Shown: piece by piece, positions 1 through 5,318 of the stretch | Layout: the number at the start of each line of letters is the position of its first letter | How positions within the stretch are numbered: position 1 is the stretch's first letter | Origin: a virus | Length of the DNA stretch: 28,821 nt | Reading direction: 5' to 3' (one strand) | Virus record (IMG/VR): IMGVR_UViG_3300042868_002495 | Coordinates: 1 to 28,821 of that record | Made by a program: the position numbers and the translations under genes | Notes under the pieces: generated by a model | The model's database searches: none | The model's input: only the letters and a program-made list of their open reading frames with translations | Told to the model about the DNA's origin: nothing

Positions 1-120
1 CCTGACTACCGACCTTTTGCCTATACTAAATGGTCACACGGCTTTGCTTGTGTAGATGTAAACCAAGATGATACATTCCACGTTAATAATATGAGAATCA
101 TTAACGGCAAAATAGTATGA
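1..120 (+). CDS. C-terminal end of a probable metallophosphoesterase (partial)
   Basis: The first reading frame is open from the window edge to a TGA at 118-120, giving the last 39 residues of a protein. The tail carries a W-S-H-G-F-A pattern, then V-D-V-N-Q-D-D and F-H-V-N-N, and ends in I-I-N-G-K-I-V. That layout (HGF, a short strand, then a Gly-Lys end) resembles the C-terminus of calcineurin-like phage phosphoesterases. The metal-binding motifs of that family would lie upstream of the window and cannot be checked. The stop overlaps the next start (ATGA), so it belongs to the same transcript. That it is a real gene end is fairly sure; the family is a tentative reading. Confidence 0.5.
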   Translation, partial: PDYRPFAYTKWSHGFACVDVNQDDTFHVNNMRIINGKIV

Positions 121-332
121 GTAATATTAACCCGTTGCACTACAAAGGTGAAATCGAATGTATCGACGCAATTAAAAGTACAATGTCTCAAGAATCATTT
201 AAGGGCTATTTAAAGGGCAATATAATGAAGTATATTTGGCGTTATGAACGCAAAAACGGACACGAAGATTTACTAAAGGCACAATGGTATTTAAACAAAT
301 TAATCAATGAAACTAAAACAAATAATCTTTAA
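117..332 (+). CDS. DUF3310 family phage protein
   Basis: A 71-residue protein with the DUF3310 pattern: HYKG near residue 8, an E-C-I-D-A-I helix, G-Y-x-x-G-N in the middle, K-Y-x-W-R-Y, then E-D-L-x-K-A-x-W-Y-L. It covers essentially the whole domain. Members are common small phage proteins, sometimes annotated as nucleotide kinase-like without biochemical support, so no reaction is assigned here. It starts inside the stop of the upstream gene (ATGA), and its last 26 nt overlap the amidase gene. Confidence 0.8.
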   Translation: MSNINPLHYKGEIECIDAIKSTMSQESFKGYLKGNIMKYIWRYERKNGHEDLLKAQWYLNKLINETKTNNL

Positions 333-936
333 CGACTACTACAAAGAGGTCGCACCCAAAAAACAAATATACTTGCATCACACTGCTGGTACTGGCAAAG
401 GCGATAATGTTTTTGCAATTTGGGAAAATGACAAAATCGGTAAAATTGGTACGTGTGTAGTTATTGGACGTGATGGCACTATCTTTCAGGGGTTTAAGTC
501 TGAACATTGGGCTTATCACTTAGGGCTAACAAGCGCACCTTTTAAAGCAAATGGGCTACCTTTTTTGAACTTAGATAAAATTTCAATAGGTATTGAGATA
601 GTTAACTGGGGTTACTTGGTAAAAAAAGGCGATAAATTTTATACCTATGTAAATTCAGAAGTACCGGTTGACCAGGTGTGCGAACTTGCAACACCTTACA
701 AAGGTCAGAAGTACTGGCAAAACTACACAGATGAACAAATAGCATCGGTTGTGGACTTGTTAAAACTTTGGAAAACTAAATACGGAATTGATTTAACTTA
801 TAACGAAGATATTTGGGATGTAACTAAACGTGCGTTAAGTGGTTCAAATGGCGTTTTTACGCACAATAGCGTACGCAAAGACAAAGCCGATGTTTACCCT
901 CATCCAAAACTTATTGAAGCCTTAAAAACGTTATGA
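307..936 (+). CDS. N-acetylmuramoyl-L-alanine amidase (endolysin)
   Basis: A 209-residue Amidase_2/PGRP-type zinc hydrolase expected to cut the bond between MurNAc and L-alanine in peptidoglycan at lysis. Visible signatures: L-H-H-T-A-G (His24/25, first zinc ligand), G-R-D-G-T-I in the core, H-L-G, the G-I-E-I-V-N strand (Glu97), and a C-terminal T-H-N-S-V-R followed by K-A-D (His186 and Asp195 as likely ligands). No signal peptide is seen, so release would need a holin; candidates lie at 26652-27025. The start at 307 overlaps the DUF3310 gene by 26 nt but keeps the N-terminal strand before the HHT motif. The stop overlaps the next ATG. Confidence 0.88.
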   Translation: MKLKQIIFNDYYKEVAPKKQIYLHHTAGTGKGDNVFAIWENDKIGKIGTCVVIGRDGTIFQGFKSEHWAYHLGLTSAPFKANGLPFLNLDKISIGIEIVNWGYLVKKGDKFYTYVNSEVPVDQVCELATPYKGQKYWQNYTDEQIASVVDLLKLWKTKYGIDLTYNEDIWDVTKRALSGSNGVFTHNSVRKDKADVYPHPKLIEALKTL

Positions 937-1433
937 AGCAAGTTGATTTATCCGATATAGGCGTAAAGAAATCTTTATTTGATGACTTAAAAACCCCTGA
1001 CATTAACGGTATTATTGTTAATTGGGGTAATGATTTAATTACTGCACTACGGGATAAATTAGCAAAGAACAAAAGCAATGCAAGTGGTTCACTTTCTGCT
1101 GACATTAAGCCCGTTATTCGTGCAAGTGCAAAGGGAGTGAACTATATTGTGTTAATGAATGACTACTACATTAACGTCGAAGAAGGACAACAACCAAAAC
1201 AAGTAGCGTACAAAGACATCTTGCAATGGATGAAGGAAAAACGACGTTATGGTGTGTTTAAATCAGCATTCAATAAAGGCATTGAAAGTGTAATTGCAAA
1301 GGTAATTGTAAAAAATATAGGTCAAACTGGTACAAAAGCACGTCCTTTTATTGCACCAACTCTTAATCAAAAGCGTTTAGATACGTTGTCTCAGTCAATC
1401 GCTGACCACTTAGCACAAAAAATATTTACATAA
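933..1433 (+). CDS. HK97 gp10-like neck/minor tail protein
   Basis: A 166-residue protein with features of the gp10-like head-tail connector group: an A-S-G-S-L segment (50-54) after an N-terminal helix, a Y-I-N-V-E-E-G strand (79-85, like the usual Y-x-x-x-V-E-x-G), and a C-terminal G-T-K-A-R-P-F-I-A-P-T-L (about 133-144) resembling the ARPF signature. Such proteins sit at the head-tail joint and help complete the tail. It lies beside the endolysin, far from the other structural genes in this window, so the virion genes probably continue across the missing part of the genome. Family placement is by pattern only. Confidence 0.6.
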   Translation: MKQVDLSDIGVKKSLFDDLKTPDINGIIVNWGNDLITALRDKLAKNKSNASGSLSADIKPVIRASAKGVNYIVLMNDYYINVEEGQQPKQVAYKDILQWMKEKRRYGVFKSAFNKGIESVIAKVIVKNIGQTGTKARPFIAPTLNQKRLDTLSQSIADHLAQKIFT

Positions 1434-1446
1434 ATTGTAAAATAAA

Positions 1447-1477
1447 TTTTCATATTAAAAAACTTTTTGTATATTTG
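1447..1477 (+). promoter_or_regulatory. Bacteroidota-type promoter of the HTH regulator
   Basis: The -7 box TATATTTG (1470-1477) matches TAnnTTTG exactly. A T4 tract at 1447-1450 stands 19 nt upstream, where the TTTG -33 box is expected (one mismatch). The box ends only 4 nt before the ATG at 1482, which implies a leaderless or nearly leaderless mRNA. Confidence 0.7.
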
Positions 1478-1481
1478 CTCT

Positions 1482-1670
1482 ATGGATATACAAGAAGTAA
1501 TAAATCAAATCAAATTAAACAAGAAACACGGCATCGTATCTAAGGTGTCAAAAAAGACTGGCATTTCTATGCCTACTGTACGCAAATATCTAAATGGTGA
1601 TATTGTACAACCCAAAGCCCTTATCGTTTTAAATACTGCACTTCAAATCATTAAGGAGGATAAACTATGA
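1482..1670 (+). CDS. Small HTH DNA-binding regulator
   Basis: A 62-residue protein dominated by one helix-turn-helix: G-I-V-S-K-V-S-K-K-T-G-I-S-M-P-T-V-R-K-Y (residues about 17-36), typical of Cro/LacI-type recognition helices, followed by L-N-G and a short C-terminal helix. It probably binds an operator in the phage genome; being first behind a host-type promoter suits an early regulator. ATG at 1482 is chosen over the in-frame TTG at 1467, because the TTG lies inside the DNA upstream of the -7 box. It overlaps the next gene by ATGA. Confidence 0.78.
   Translation: MDIQEVINQIKLNKKHGIVSKVSKKTGISMPTVRKYLNGDIVQPKALIVLNTALQIIKEDKL
1653..1659 (+). promoter_or_regulatory. Strong Shine-Dalgarno sequence before the 1667 gene
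   Basis: AAGGAGG stands 7 nt before the ATG at 1667. This is a textbook site in a window where nearly all other starts have only A/T-rich leaders. It also encodes part of the C-terminus of the HTH protein (I-K-E-D), so chance cannot be excluded. Confidence 0.5.
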
Positions 1671-1918
1671 GTTACGTTGTTTTTTCCCTTGCTAAATGTC
1701 ATTTGTGTGATGGTGATTATGATTTTGAATACGACGCTGAAATTGTACAACAATTAATTATTGACGAATACCCTGAAGATTTAATTGATTATACCTTTGT
1801 TAGCTACGATGAAGATGGTTTACGAGATGAAGCAATTGACTGGCATTTATTCGATGATATGGGTAATAGAAGATTAACCGAAATTGTATTAGAATTAAAA
1901 AAAGAAAACAAGATATGA
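1667..1918 (+). CDS. Acidic protein of unknown function
   Basis: An 83-residue, strongly acidic protein rich in Asp, Glu and Tyr, with C-H-L-C near residue 11 (a single C-x-x-C, not enough for a zinc site on its own). I do not recognise a family. Its charge would be compatible with a DNA-mimic or a small partner protein, but nothing in the sequence proves that. It is translationally linked to the HTH gene (ATGA) and to erf (ATGA at 1915-1918), and carries an unusually good ribosome binding site. Confidence 0.7.
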   Translation: MSYVVFSLAKCHLCDGDYDFEYDAEIVQQLIIDEYPEDLIDYTFVSYDEDGLRDEAIDWHLFDDMGNRRLTEIVLELKKENKI

Positions 1919-2451
1919 AAGAACTATTTTTATCAGTAAGCAATTTTCAGGCGGAATGTCCGAAGATTAGCAAGGATGCAAACAATCCATTTTTCAAAGG
2001 TTCAAAGTATGCAACCTTACCACACATTTTATCTATCATCACGCCTATTCTTAAAAAGAATGGCTTAGTAATTATGCAACCAGTTATCAATAATTGCGTT
2101 GTAACTAAATTAATTCATATTGATAGTGGTGAGTGTATAGAAAGCGTTTATGAAATCAAATGCAAAGACGATACCAACCCTCAACAACTTGGTAGTGGTG
2201 TGAGTTATGCTCGTCGTTATAGCATATCTTCAATTTTGAATTTAAACATTGACGACGACGACGACGGCAACGCTGCGACTGGTAATGTAGCCACACAATC
2301 TAAAGCTATTGCAAAAGAAGAACTAACACCTAACCATCCAACTTGGATAAAGGCAAAGGAACACCTACAAACTGGTGGTTTGCTTGAGGACATCGAACGT
2401 AAATACACTATTAGTGCAGAAAACAAAAAGTTATTGATTGCTGCTAAATGA
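1915..2451 (+). CDS. erf: Erf-family single-strand annealing protein
   Basis: A 178-residue recombinase of the ERF superfamily, expected to anneal complementary single strands during phage recombination and circularisation. Signatures: G-S-K-Y-A-T-L (29-35), a P-I-L-K-K-N-G-L segment (about 44-51), G-S-G-V-S-Y-A-R-R-Y (93-102) and the family's acid run after it (five Asp at 113-117, encoded by GAC repeats). After about residue 125 comes a less conserved tail. The next gene encodes a YqaJ exonuclease, so the two form the usual annealase/exonuclease pair. Confident. Confidence 0.88.
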   Translation: MKELFLSVSNFQAECPKISKDANNPFFKGSKYATLPHILSIITPILKKNGLVIMQPVINNCVVTKLIHIDSGECIESVYEIKCKDDTNPQQLGSGVSYARRYSISSILNLNIDDDDDGNAATGNVATQSKAIAKEELTPNHPTWIKAKEHLQTGGLLEDIERKYTISAENKKLLIAAK

Positions 2452-2468
2452 AACTTTGATTTAGATTT

Positions 2469-3107
2469 ATGGACATTACTATAACACACGATGAATCAAA
2501 GTGGTTAGATTTACGACAAGGTAAATTTACGGCATCTGAAATTCACAAGCTAATGGGTACTCCGAGAAACAAATCGGAGTACCTTTCAGAGACGGCAAAG
2601 ACATTTGTGTACGACAAAGCAAGTGAACTATTAACTGGTATTAGAAAGCCAATTTGGGGCGAAGCGTTAACGTGGGGAACTGAAAACGAAAAGGAAGCGT
2701 TTGAGGTATTCCAACAAAACCAAGATGAGTTTTACACTTATTACGGTGGCGAGACTTATACATTTATTCCCTATGGTGAGTATTCAGGTTATAGCCCTGA
2801 TGCACTTGGTGGTAATTGCATAGTCGAAATAAAAAACCCTTTCAATAGTGGAATACATTTAAAGAATAGGTCAATCAAATGTGCTGAAGATTTAGGGAAA
2901 ATTCATGCAGAATACTACTGGCAAATGCAATTGGGAATGATAGCAAGTGCAGTTGACTTCGGTTACTTTGTTAGTTATGACAAACGTATGCCAGGTACTC
3001 ACAATCTATTCATAGCTCACATAGAACTTGAGGATGTACAAGAAATCATTGATGAAAAACTATATTACGCCAATGAGTTGTTACAGTCAATTGTCACAGA
3101 ATTGTAA
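2469..3107 (+). CDS. YqaJ-type (lambda exonuclease-like) recombination exonuclease
   Basis: A 212-residue PD-(D/E)XK nuclease of the YqaJ/lambda-exo class, expected to resect dsDNA ends so that Erf can load on the exposed strand. Order of motifs: W-L-x-L-R-Q-G-K-F-T-A-S-E (12-24), W-G-T-E-N-E (69-74, first acidic helix), S-P-D-A (Asp111), V-E-I-K-N-P (Glu120-x-Lys122, catalytic core) and Y-W-Q-M-Q (150-154). All expected active-site residues are present. It follows erf after 17 nt and has no clear Shine-Dalgarno. Confidence 0.88.
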   Translation: MDITITHDESKWLDLRQGKFTASEIHKLMGTPRNKSEYLSETAKTFVYDKASELLTGIRKPIWGEALTWGTENEKEAFEVFQQNQDEFYTYYGGETYTFIPYGEYSGYSPDALGGNCIVEIKNPFNSGIHLKNRSIKCAEDLGKIHAEYYWQMQLGMIASAVDFGYFVSYDKRMPGTHNLFIAHIELEDVQEIIDEKLYYANELLQSIVTEL

Positions 3108-3122
3108 ACAATATAAAATAAA

Positions 3123-3155
3123 TTTGCAATATTGAAAATAATTATATTATATTTG
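3123..3155 (+). promoter_or_regulatory. Bacteroidota-type promoter of the 3173-4019 genes
   Basis: TTTG (3123-3126), a 21-nt spacer, then TATATTTG (3148-3155): an exact match to the TTTG / TAnnTTTG consensus. The expected start of transcription is near 3160, about 12 nt before the ATG at 3173. The upstream A/T-rich flank resembles that of the 1470 promoter. Confidence 0.82.
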
Positions 3156-3172
3156 CTAAACAATAAAACGAT

Positions 3173-3361
3173 ATGAAAAAGACAATCATTCAAAATTTCC
3201 CAAGTAAAGCTGATGCTTTCGAGTGGGTAATGTTTAAAATGTTGGATGCAACAGTAGGTTGTATAACAACAACGCAGCAGTTTAGAGATAACGACGCTAT
3301 CATCGGTGAAGATGAAGATGTTATTTATGTAGGTATTTATAACGTAACCGAAAATGTTTAA
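3173..3361 (+). CDS. Small protein of unknown function
   Basis: A 62-residue soluble protein, first gene behind the 3148 promoter. It opens with K-K-T-I-I-Q-N-F-P and ends in an acidic segment followed by V-I-Y-V-G-I-Y-N-V. No known motif was recognised. It overlaps the next gene by 8 nt. The promoter position and tight coupling support a real gene, probably expressed early. Confidence 0.65.
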   Translation: MKKTIIQNFPSKADAFEWVMFKMLDATVGCITTTQQFRDNDAIIGEDEDVIYVGIYNVTENV

Positions 3362-3572
3362 TTTAATTTTGTTATTCGTGTACATCGGTTGTGTGACATT
3401 TTTATTTATGTTATACTTTACGCTTAAAAAAGAACCAAGTGAAGCTACACGTCAAGAATTTATCGACGTAAACGATATGCCCGACTGGCAGCCATTGAAC
3501 CCTGTTGCAAAGCGCAGCAACCAGGCACTTAAAAAAATGTACAAAGGAAGTTTAAAAAATGATTTAGTATGA
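3354..3572 (+). CDS. Single-pass membrane protein of unknown function
   Basis: A 72-residue protein with a hydrophobic helix at residues 2-23 followed by L-K-K-E-P, so the N-terminus probably anchors it in the inner membrane with a polar C-terminal tail of about 45 residues. The tail holds D-M-P-D-W-Q-P-L-N-P and a basic end. No family is recognised. It overlaps the genes on both sides, in a run of tiny membrane proteins. Confidence 0.62.
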   Translation: MFNLILLFVYIGCVTFLFMLYFTLKKEPSEATRQEFIDVNDMPDWQPLNPVAKRSNQALKKMYKGSLKNDLV

Positions 3573-3688
3573 AAACAATTTTAGAAATAATCGGACTTGT
3601 TATAATTTTCACAATTATGTTAGTTTTTGTATGGAATTTTGCAGAATATTTAGATAGGCTTTTTAGAAAATTATTTAAGAACAGATGA
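3569..3688 (+). CDS. 39-residue membrane peptide
   Basis: A short frame starting inside the upstream stop (ATGA at 3569). It encodes 39 residues: M-K-T-I-L-E, one hydrophobic helix (about 7-24), then W-N-F-A-E-Y and a basic C-terminus (R-L-F-R-K-L-F-K-N-R). The helix plus positive end is typical of small single-pass inner-membrane phage peptides. No function is assigned. The stop-start coupling on both sides is the main argument that it is translated. Confidence 0.5.
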   Translation: MKTILEIIGLVIIFTIMLVFVWNFAEYLDRLFRKLFKNR

Positions 3689-3738
3689 AACACATTTATA
3701 GAATTTTAACGGCTTTAATTTTGACACTATGCTTATAA
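3685..3738 (+). CDS. Possible 17-residue leader-like peptide
   Basis: ATGA at 3685-3688 links this frame to the previous peptide. It encodes M-K-H-I-Y-R-I-L-T-A-L-I-L-T-L-C-L and stops at 3736, after the next gene has begun at 3729. It has the K/R-plus-hydrophobic look of a signal peptide or tiny toxin-like peptide. It may simply relay ribosomes to 3729. Support is weak because of its length. Confidence 0.25.
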   Translation: MKHIYRILTALILTLCL

Positions 3739-4019
3739 TCAAAGAAGTAAAACAACGCTTAGAAAATAGCACAAAAATGCGTGACGATGACGCTTTACTA
3801 ATGGCTGATATTTGGCGTCAAGAATTAGCAGAACTTGGTGCAAAATCTGTCTACGATGTTTTAAACGCTATTGCTGGTCGAATGGTCACTTCGCCTGAAT
3901 CAATTAGACGGTCAAGACAAAAAGTACAACAAGACAATGCAAATCTTCGTGGTAACGTTTACAATCAACGACACGCAAAAGAAATTGAAGTTTTAAAAGA
4001 ATTAGGATATACAAAATAA
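3729..4019 (+). CDS. Conserved-looking phage protein of unknown function
   Basis: A 96-residue, charged, probably all-helical protein. Visible features: D-D-D-A-L-L-M-A-D-I-W-R-Q-E-L, then S-P-E-S-I-R-R-S-R-Q-K-V-Q-Q and L-R-G-N-V-Y-N-Q-R. The S-P-E-S-I-R-R segment looks like a helix-turn-helix-type positioning of an Arg-rich helix, so nucleic acid binding is possible but unproven. Last gene of the transcript from the 3148 promoter; the non-coding unit at 4026-4133 follows directly. Confidence 0.65.
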   Translation: MLIIKEVKQRLENSTKMRDDDALLMADIWRQELAELGAKSVYDVLNAIAGRMVTSPESIRRSRQKVQQDNANLRGNVYNQRHAKEIEVLKELGYTK

Positions 4020-4025
4020 ATAATA

Positions 4026-4033
4026 TATATTTG
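4026..4033 (+). promoter_or_regulatory. -7 promoter box of the 4039-4133 RNA
   Basis: TATATTTG, an exact TAnnTTTG match. No good TTTG lies 19-21 nt upstream, so the -33 part is weak. The expected transcription start (about 5-7 nt downstream) coincides with the first base of the hairpin at 4039. Confidence 0.62.
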
Positions 4034-4038
4034 TATTG

Positions 4039-4133
4039 TTAAGTGGAATGTTCAGGATTCCGAGTACTTAAAAAATATTTGCTCAATTAAAATAGTCGCA
4101 CCTGAACTGCACTATTTTGGTTGGGCTTTTTTT
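4039..4133 (+). ncRNA. Candidate structured RNA with two complementary (kissing) loops
   Basis: No gene covers 4020-4137. From the predicted start near 4039 the RNA folds into two hairpins. Hairpin 1: TTAAGT-GGAAT (4039-4049) pairs with ATTCC (4057-4061) and, after a 4-nt GAGT bulge, with ACTTAA (4066-4071); its loop is GTTCAGG (4050-4056). Hairpin 2: 4081-4100 pairs with 4108-4126 (19 bp, three G-U pairs, C4097 bulged); its loop is CCTGAAC (4101-4107). The two 7-nt loops are exact reverse complements, as in kissing complexes. Hairpin 2 runs into seven T, so transcription should end near 4133, giving about 95 nt. It could be a free small RNA or an attenuator of the replication operon that starts at 4138. 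Confidence 0.65.
4081..4133 (+). terminator. Intrinsic terminator (hairpin 2 of the structured RNA)
   Basis: A 19-bp stem (GCTCAATTAAAATAGT plus GCA against TGC plus ACTATTTTGGTTGGGC), loop CCTGAAC, then T7 at 4127-4133. It ends 4 nt before the ATG of the nuclease gene, so read-through is required for that gene unless another promoter exists. Confidence 0.75.
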
Positions 4134-4137
4134 ATTT

Positions 4138-4623
4138 ATGAAATTTTTAGAAAAAGATTTGGAAACAATCATCTATGAATCTGGAAGGGATTTATTAGAC
4201 GAAAGAGGTTTAGCCATTGAAGGTAAACTTTTAAGACAAGTGAAAATTGGTAATTATGGAATTGCTGATTTAATTTATTATTCACGTCCGTATTACAAGG
4301 GTAAAAAATTATTCTTTCCTGGACAAGTAACTATTATTGAATTAAAGAAAGAAAAGATTGGTATTGCATCATTTTTACAATCAATTCAATATGTAAAAGG
4401 AGTAATTGCATATTTAGAATATAAAAATGTATCACATTTATTTGATATAAATATTAAATTAATTGGTAAAGAATTGGATACACAAGGTAGTTTTTGTTTT
4501 ATTACTGATTTATTAAATGTTAAAGGGTGTGGAACAATTGAATATTATACTTATGATTTTAAAATTGATGGTATAAATTTTAATCTTGAAAGTGGTTATG
4601 ATTTAACAAACAAAGGTTTTTAA
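4138..4623 (+). CDS. PD-(D/E)XK nuclease-like protein
   Basis: A 161-residue protein with the core of a PD-(D/E)XK nuclease: G-N-Y-G-I-A-D-L-I (Asp44), then V-T-I-I-E-L-K-K (Glu68-x-Lys70) and a following helix with Q-S-I-Q-Y (Gln84), the arrangement seen in NucS/DUF91-like and related phage nucleases. Glu9 in the first helix may be the fourth active-site residue. The ATG at 4138 is preferred to the in-frame TTG at 4117, which lies inside the terminator stem. The gene is markedly more A/T-rich than most neighbours (12 G/C in the 60 nt at 4381-4440). First gene after the terminator, leading into the replication genes. Confidence 0.7.
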   Translation: MKFLEKDLETIIYESGRDLLDERGLAIEGKLLRQVKIGNYGIADLIYYSRPYYKGKKLFFPGQVTIIELKKEKIGIASFLQSIQYVKGVIAYLEYKNVSHLFDINIKLIGKELDTQGSFCFITDLLNVKGCGTIEYYTYDFKIDGINFNLESGYDLTNKGF

Positions 4624-4625
4624 TT

Positions 4626-5318
4626 ATGGCAATATTTAGAAAAATACATACATCATTTTGGAGTGATACATTTATTCAAGAACTGGATAATGAACATAGA
4701 TTATTTTATTTATATCTTTTGACAAATGAAAGAACTAAACAATGTGGCATATACGAAATAAGTAAAAAACAAATGTCTTTTGATTTAGGATACAGTATAG
4801 ATAGAGTATCTAAACTGATTAAATACTTTATAAAAATAGGTAAAATTCTATATTCTGAAGATACAAAAGAGATTGCATTAAAAAATTGGAATAAATATAA
4901 TGGTTCTTCAAGTCCAAAAGTTGTAAGTTGCATTCAGTCAGAACTTAAGCAAATAAAAGATAGAGTATTGATAGAGTATGTAAATGGTATGTATACTGCA
5001 TCGCAAGAAGAACAAGAACAAGAAGAAGAAGAAGAACAAGAAAAAGAAGTATTTGATATTGATTTTTTTAATACAGTTTGGAACTTGTATAATAAGAAAT
5101 TAAATAAAGACGAAAGTCTATCGGCATTCAAAAAAATAAAGTCAAGTGAATATGAGTTAATTAAAAACCATATTCCTAATTTTGTAAATCAATTTAAGGA
5201 CAAACAATATCAACCGTACTTTTCAACATATTTAAATAAAAAAAGATGGCAAGATGAAGTTGAAACAAAAAAACCAGTACAACCACGATTAGAAAGGAGA
5301 GCAAATTTAGATGATTAA
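4626..5318 (+). CDS. Replication initiator / helicase-loader-like protein (DnaD-like)
   Basis: A 230-residue protein with the N-terminal winged-helix layout common in Bacteroidota phage replication proteins: R-K-I-H-T-S-F-W (5-12), H-R-L-F-Y-L-Y-L-L-T-N-E (24-35), Q-C-G-I-Y-E-I (39-45), then N-W-x-K-Y-N and S-S-P-K-V. A Glu/Gln-rich linker at about residues 127-142 leads to a C-terminal helical domain (W-N-L-Y-N-K-K ... Y-L-N-K-K-R-W) like DnaD/DnaT-type loaders. The DnaB-like helicase follows with an 8-nt overlap, which fits initiation and helicase loading at the phage origin. The exact biochemical role is inferred from context. Confidence 0.7.
   Translation: MAIFRKIHTSFWSDTFIQELDNEHRLFYLYLLTNERTKQCGIYEISKKQMSFDLGYSIDRVSKLIKYFIKIGKILYSEDTKEIALKNWNKYNGSSSPKVVSCIQSELKQIKDRVLIEYVNGMYTASQEEQEQEEEEEQEKEVFDIDFFNTVWNLYNKKLNKDESLSAFKKIKSSEYELIKNHIPNFVNQFKDKQYQPYFSTYLNKKRWQDEVETKKPVQPRLERRANLDD
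5004..5049 (+). repeat. Purine-rich CAAGAA/GAA tract
   Basis: A low-complexity run of CAAGAA and GAA units, almost all purine on the + strand, encoding the Glu/Gln linker between the two domains of the initiator-like protein. Such tracts vary in length by slippage. It may only reflect the linker's amino-acid bias. Confidence 0.6.

Noticed and set aside
1467-1481. TTG start giving five extra residues on the HTH protein
   Set aside because: These bases contain the TATATTTG promoter box, so they would lie upstream of the mRNA; the ATG at 1482 is better.
2249-2265. GAC repeat in erf as a microsatellite or regulatory repeat
   Set aside because: It encodes the conserved Asp run of the Erf family.
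4074-4081. AATATTTG between the two RNA hairpins as a second promoter
   Set aside because: It lacks the T of the TA pair in TAnnTTTG and lies inside the transcript of the better 4026 box; start sites there would remove hairpin 1. Not excluded by data.
4117-4137. TTG start for the nuclease gene at 4138
   Set aside because: The TTG and following codons are the 3' arm and T run of the terminator; the ATG at 4138 keeps the whole conserved part.
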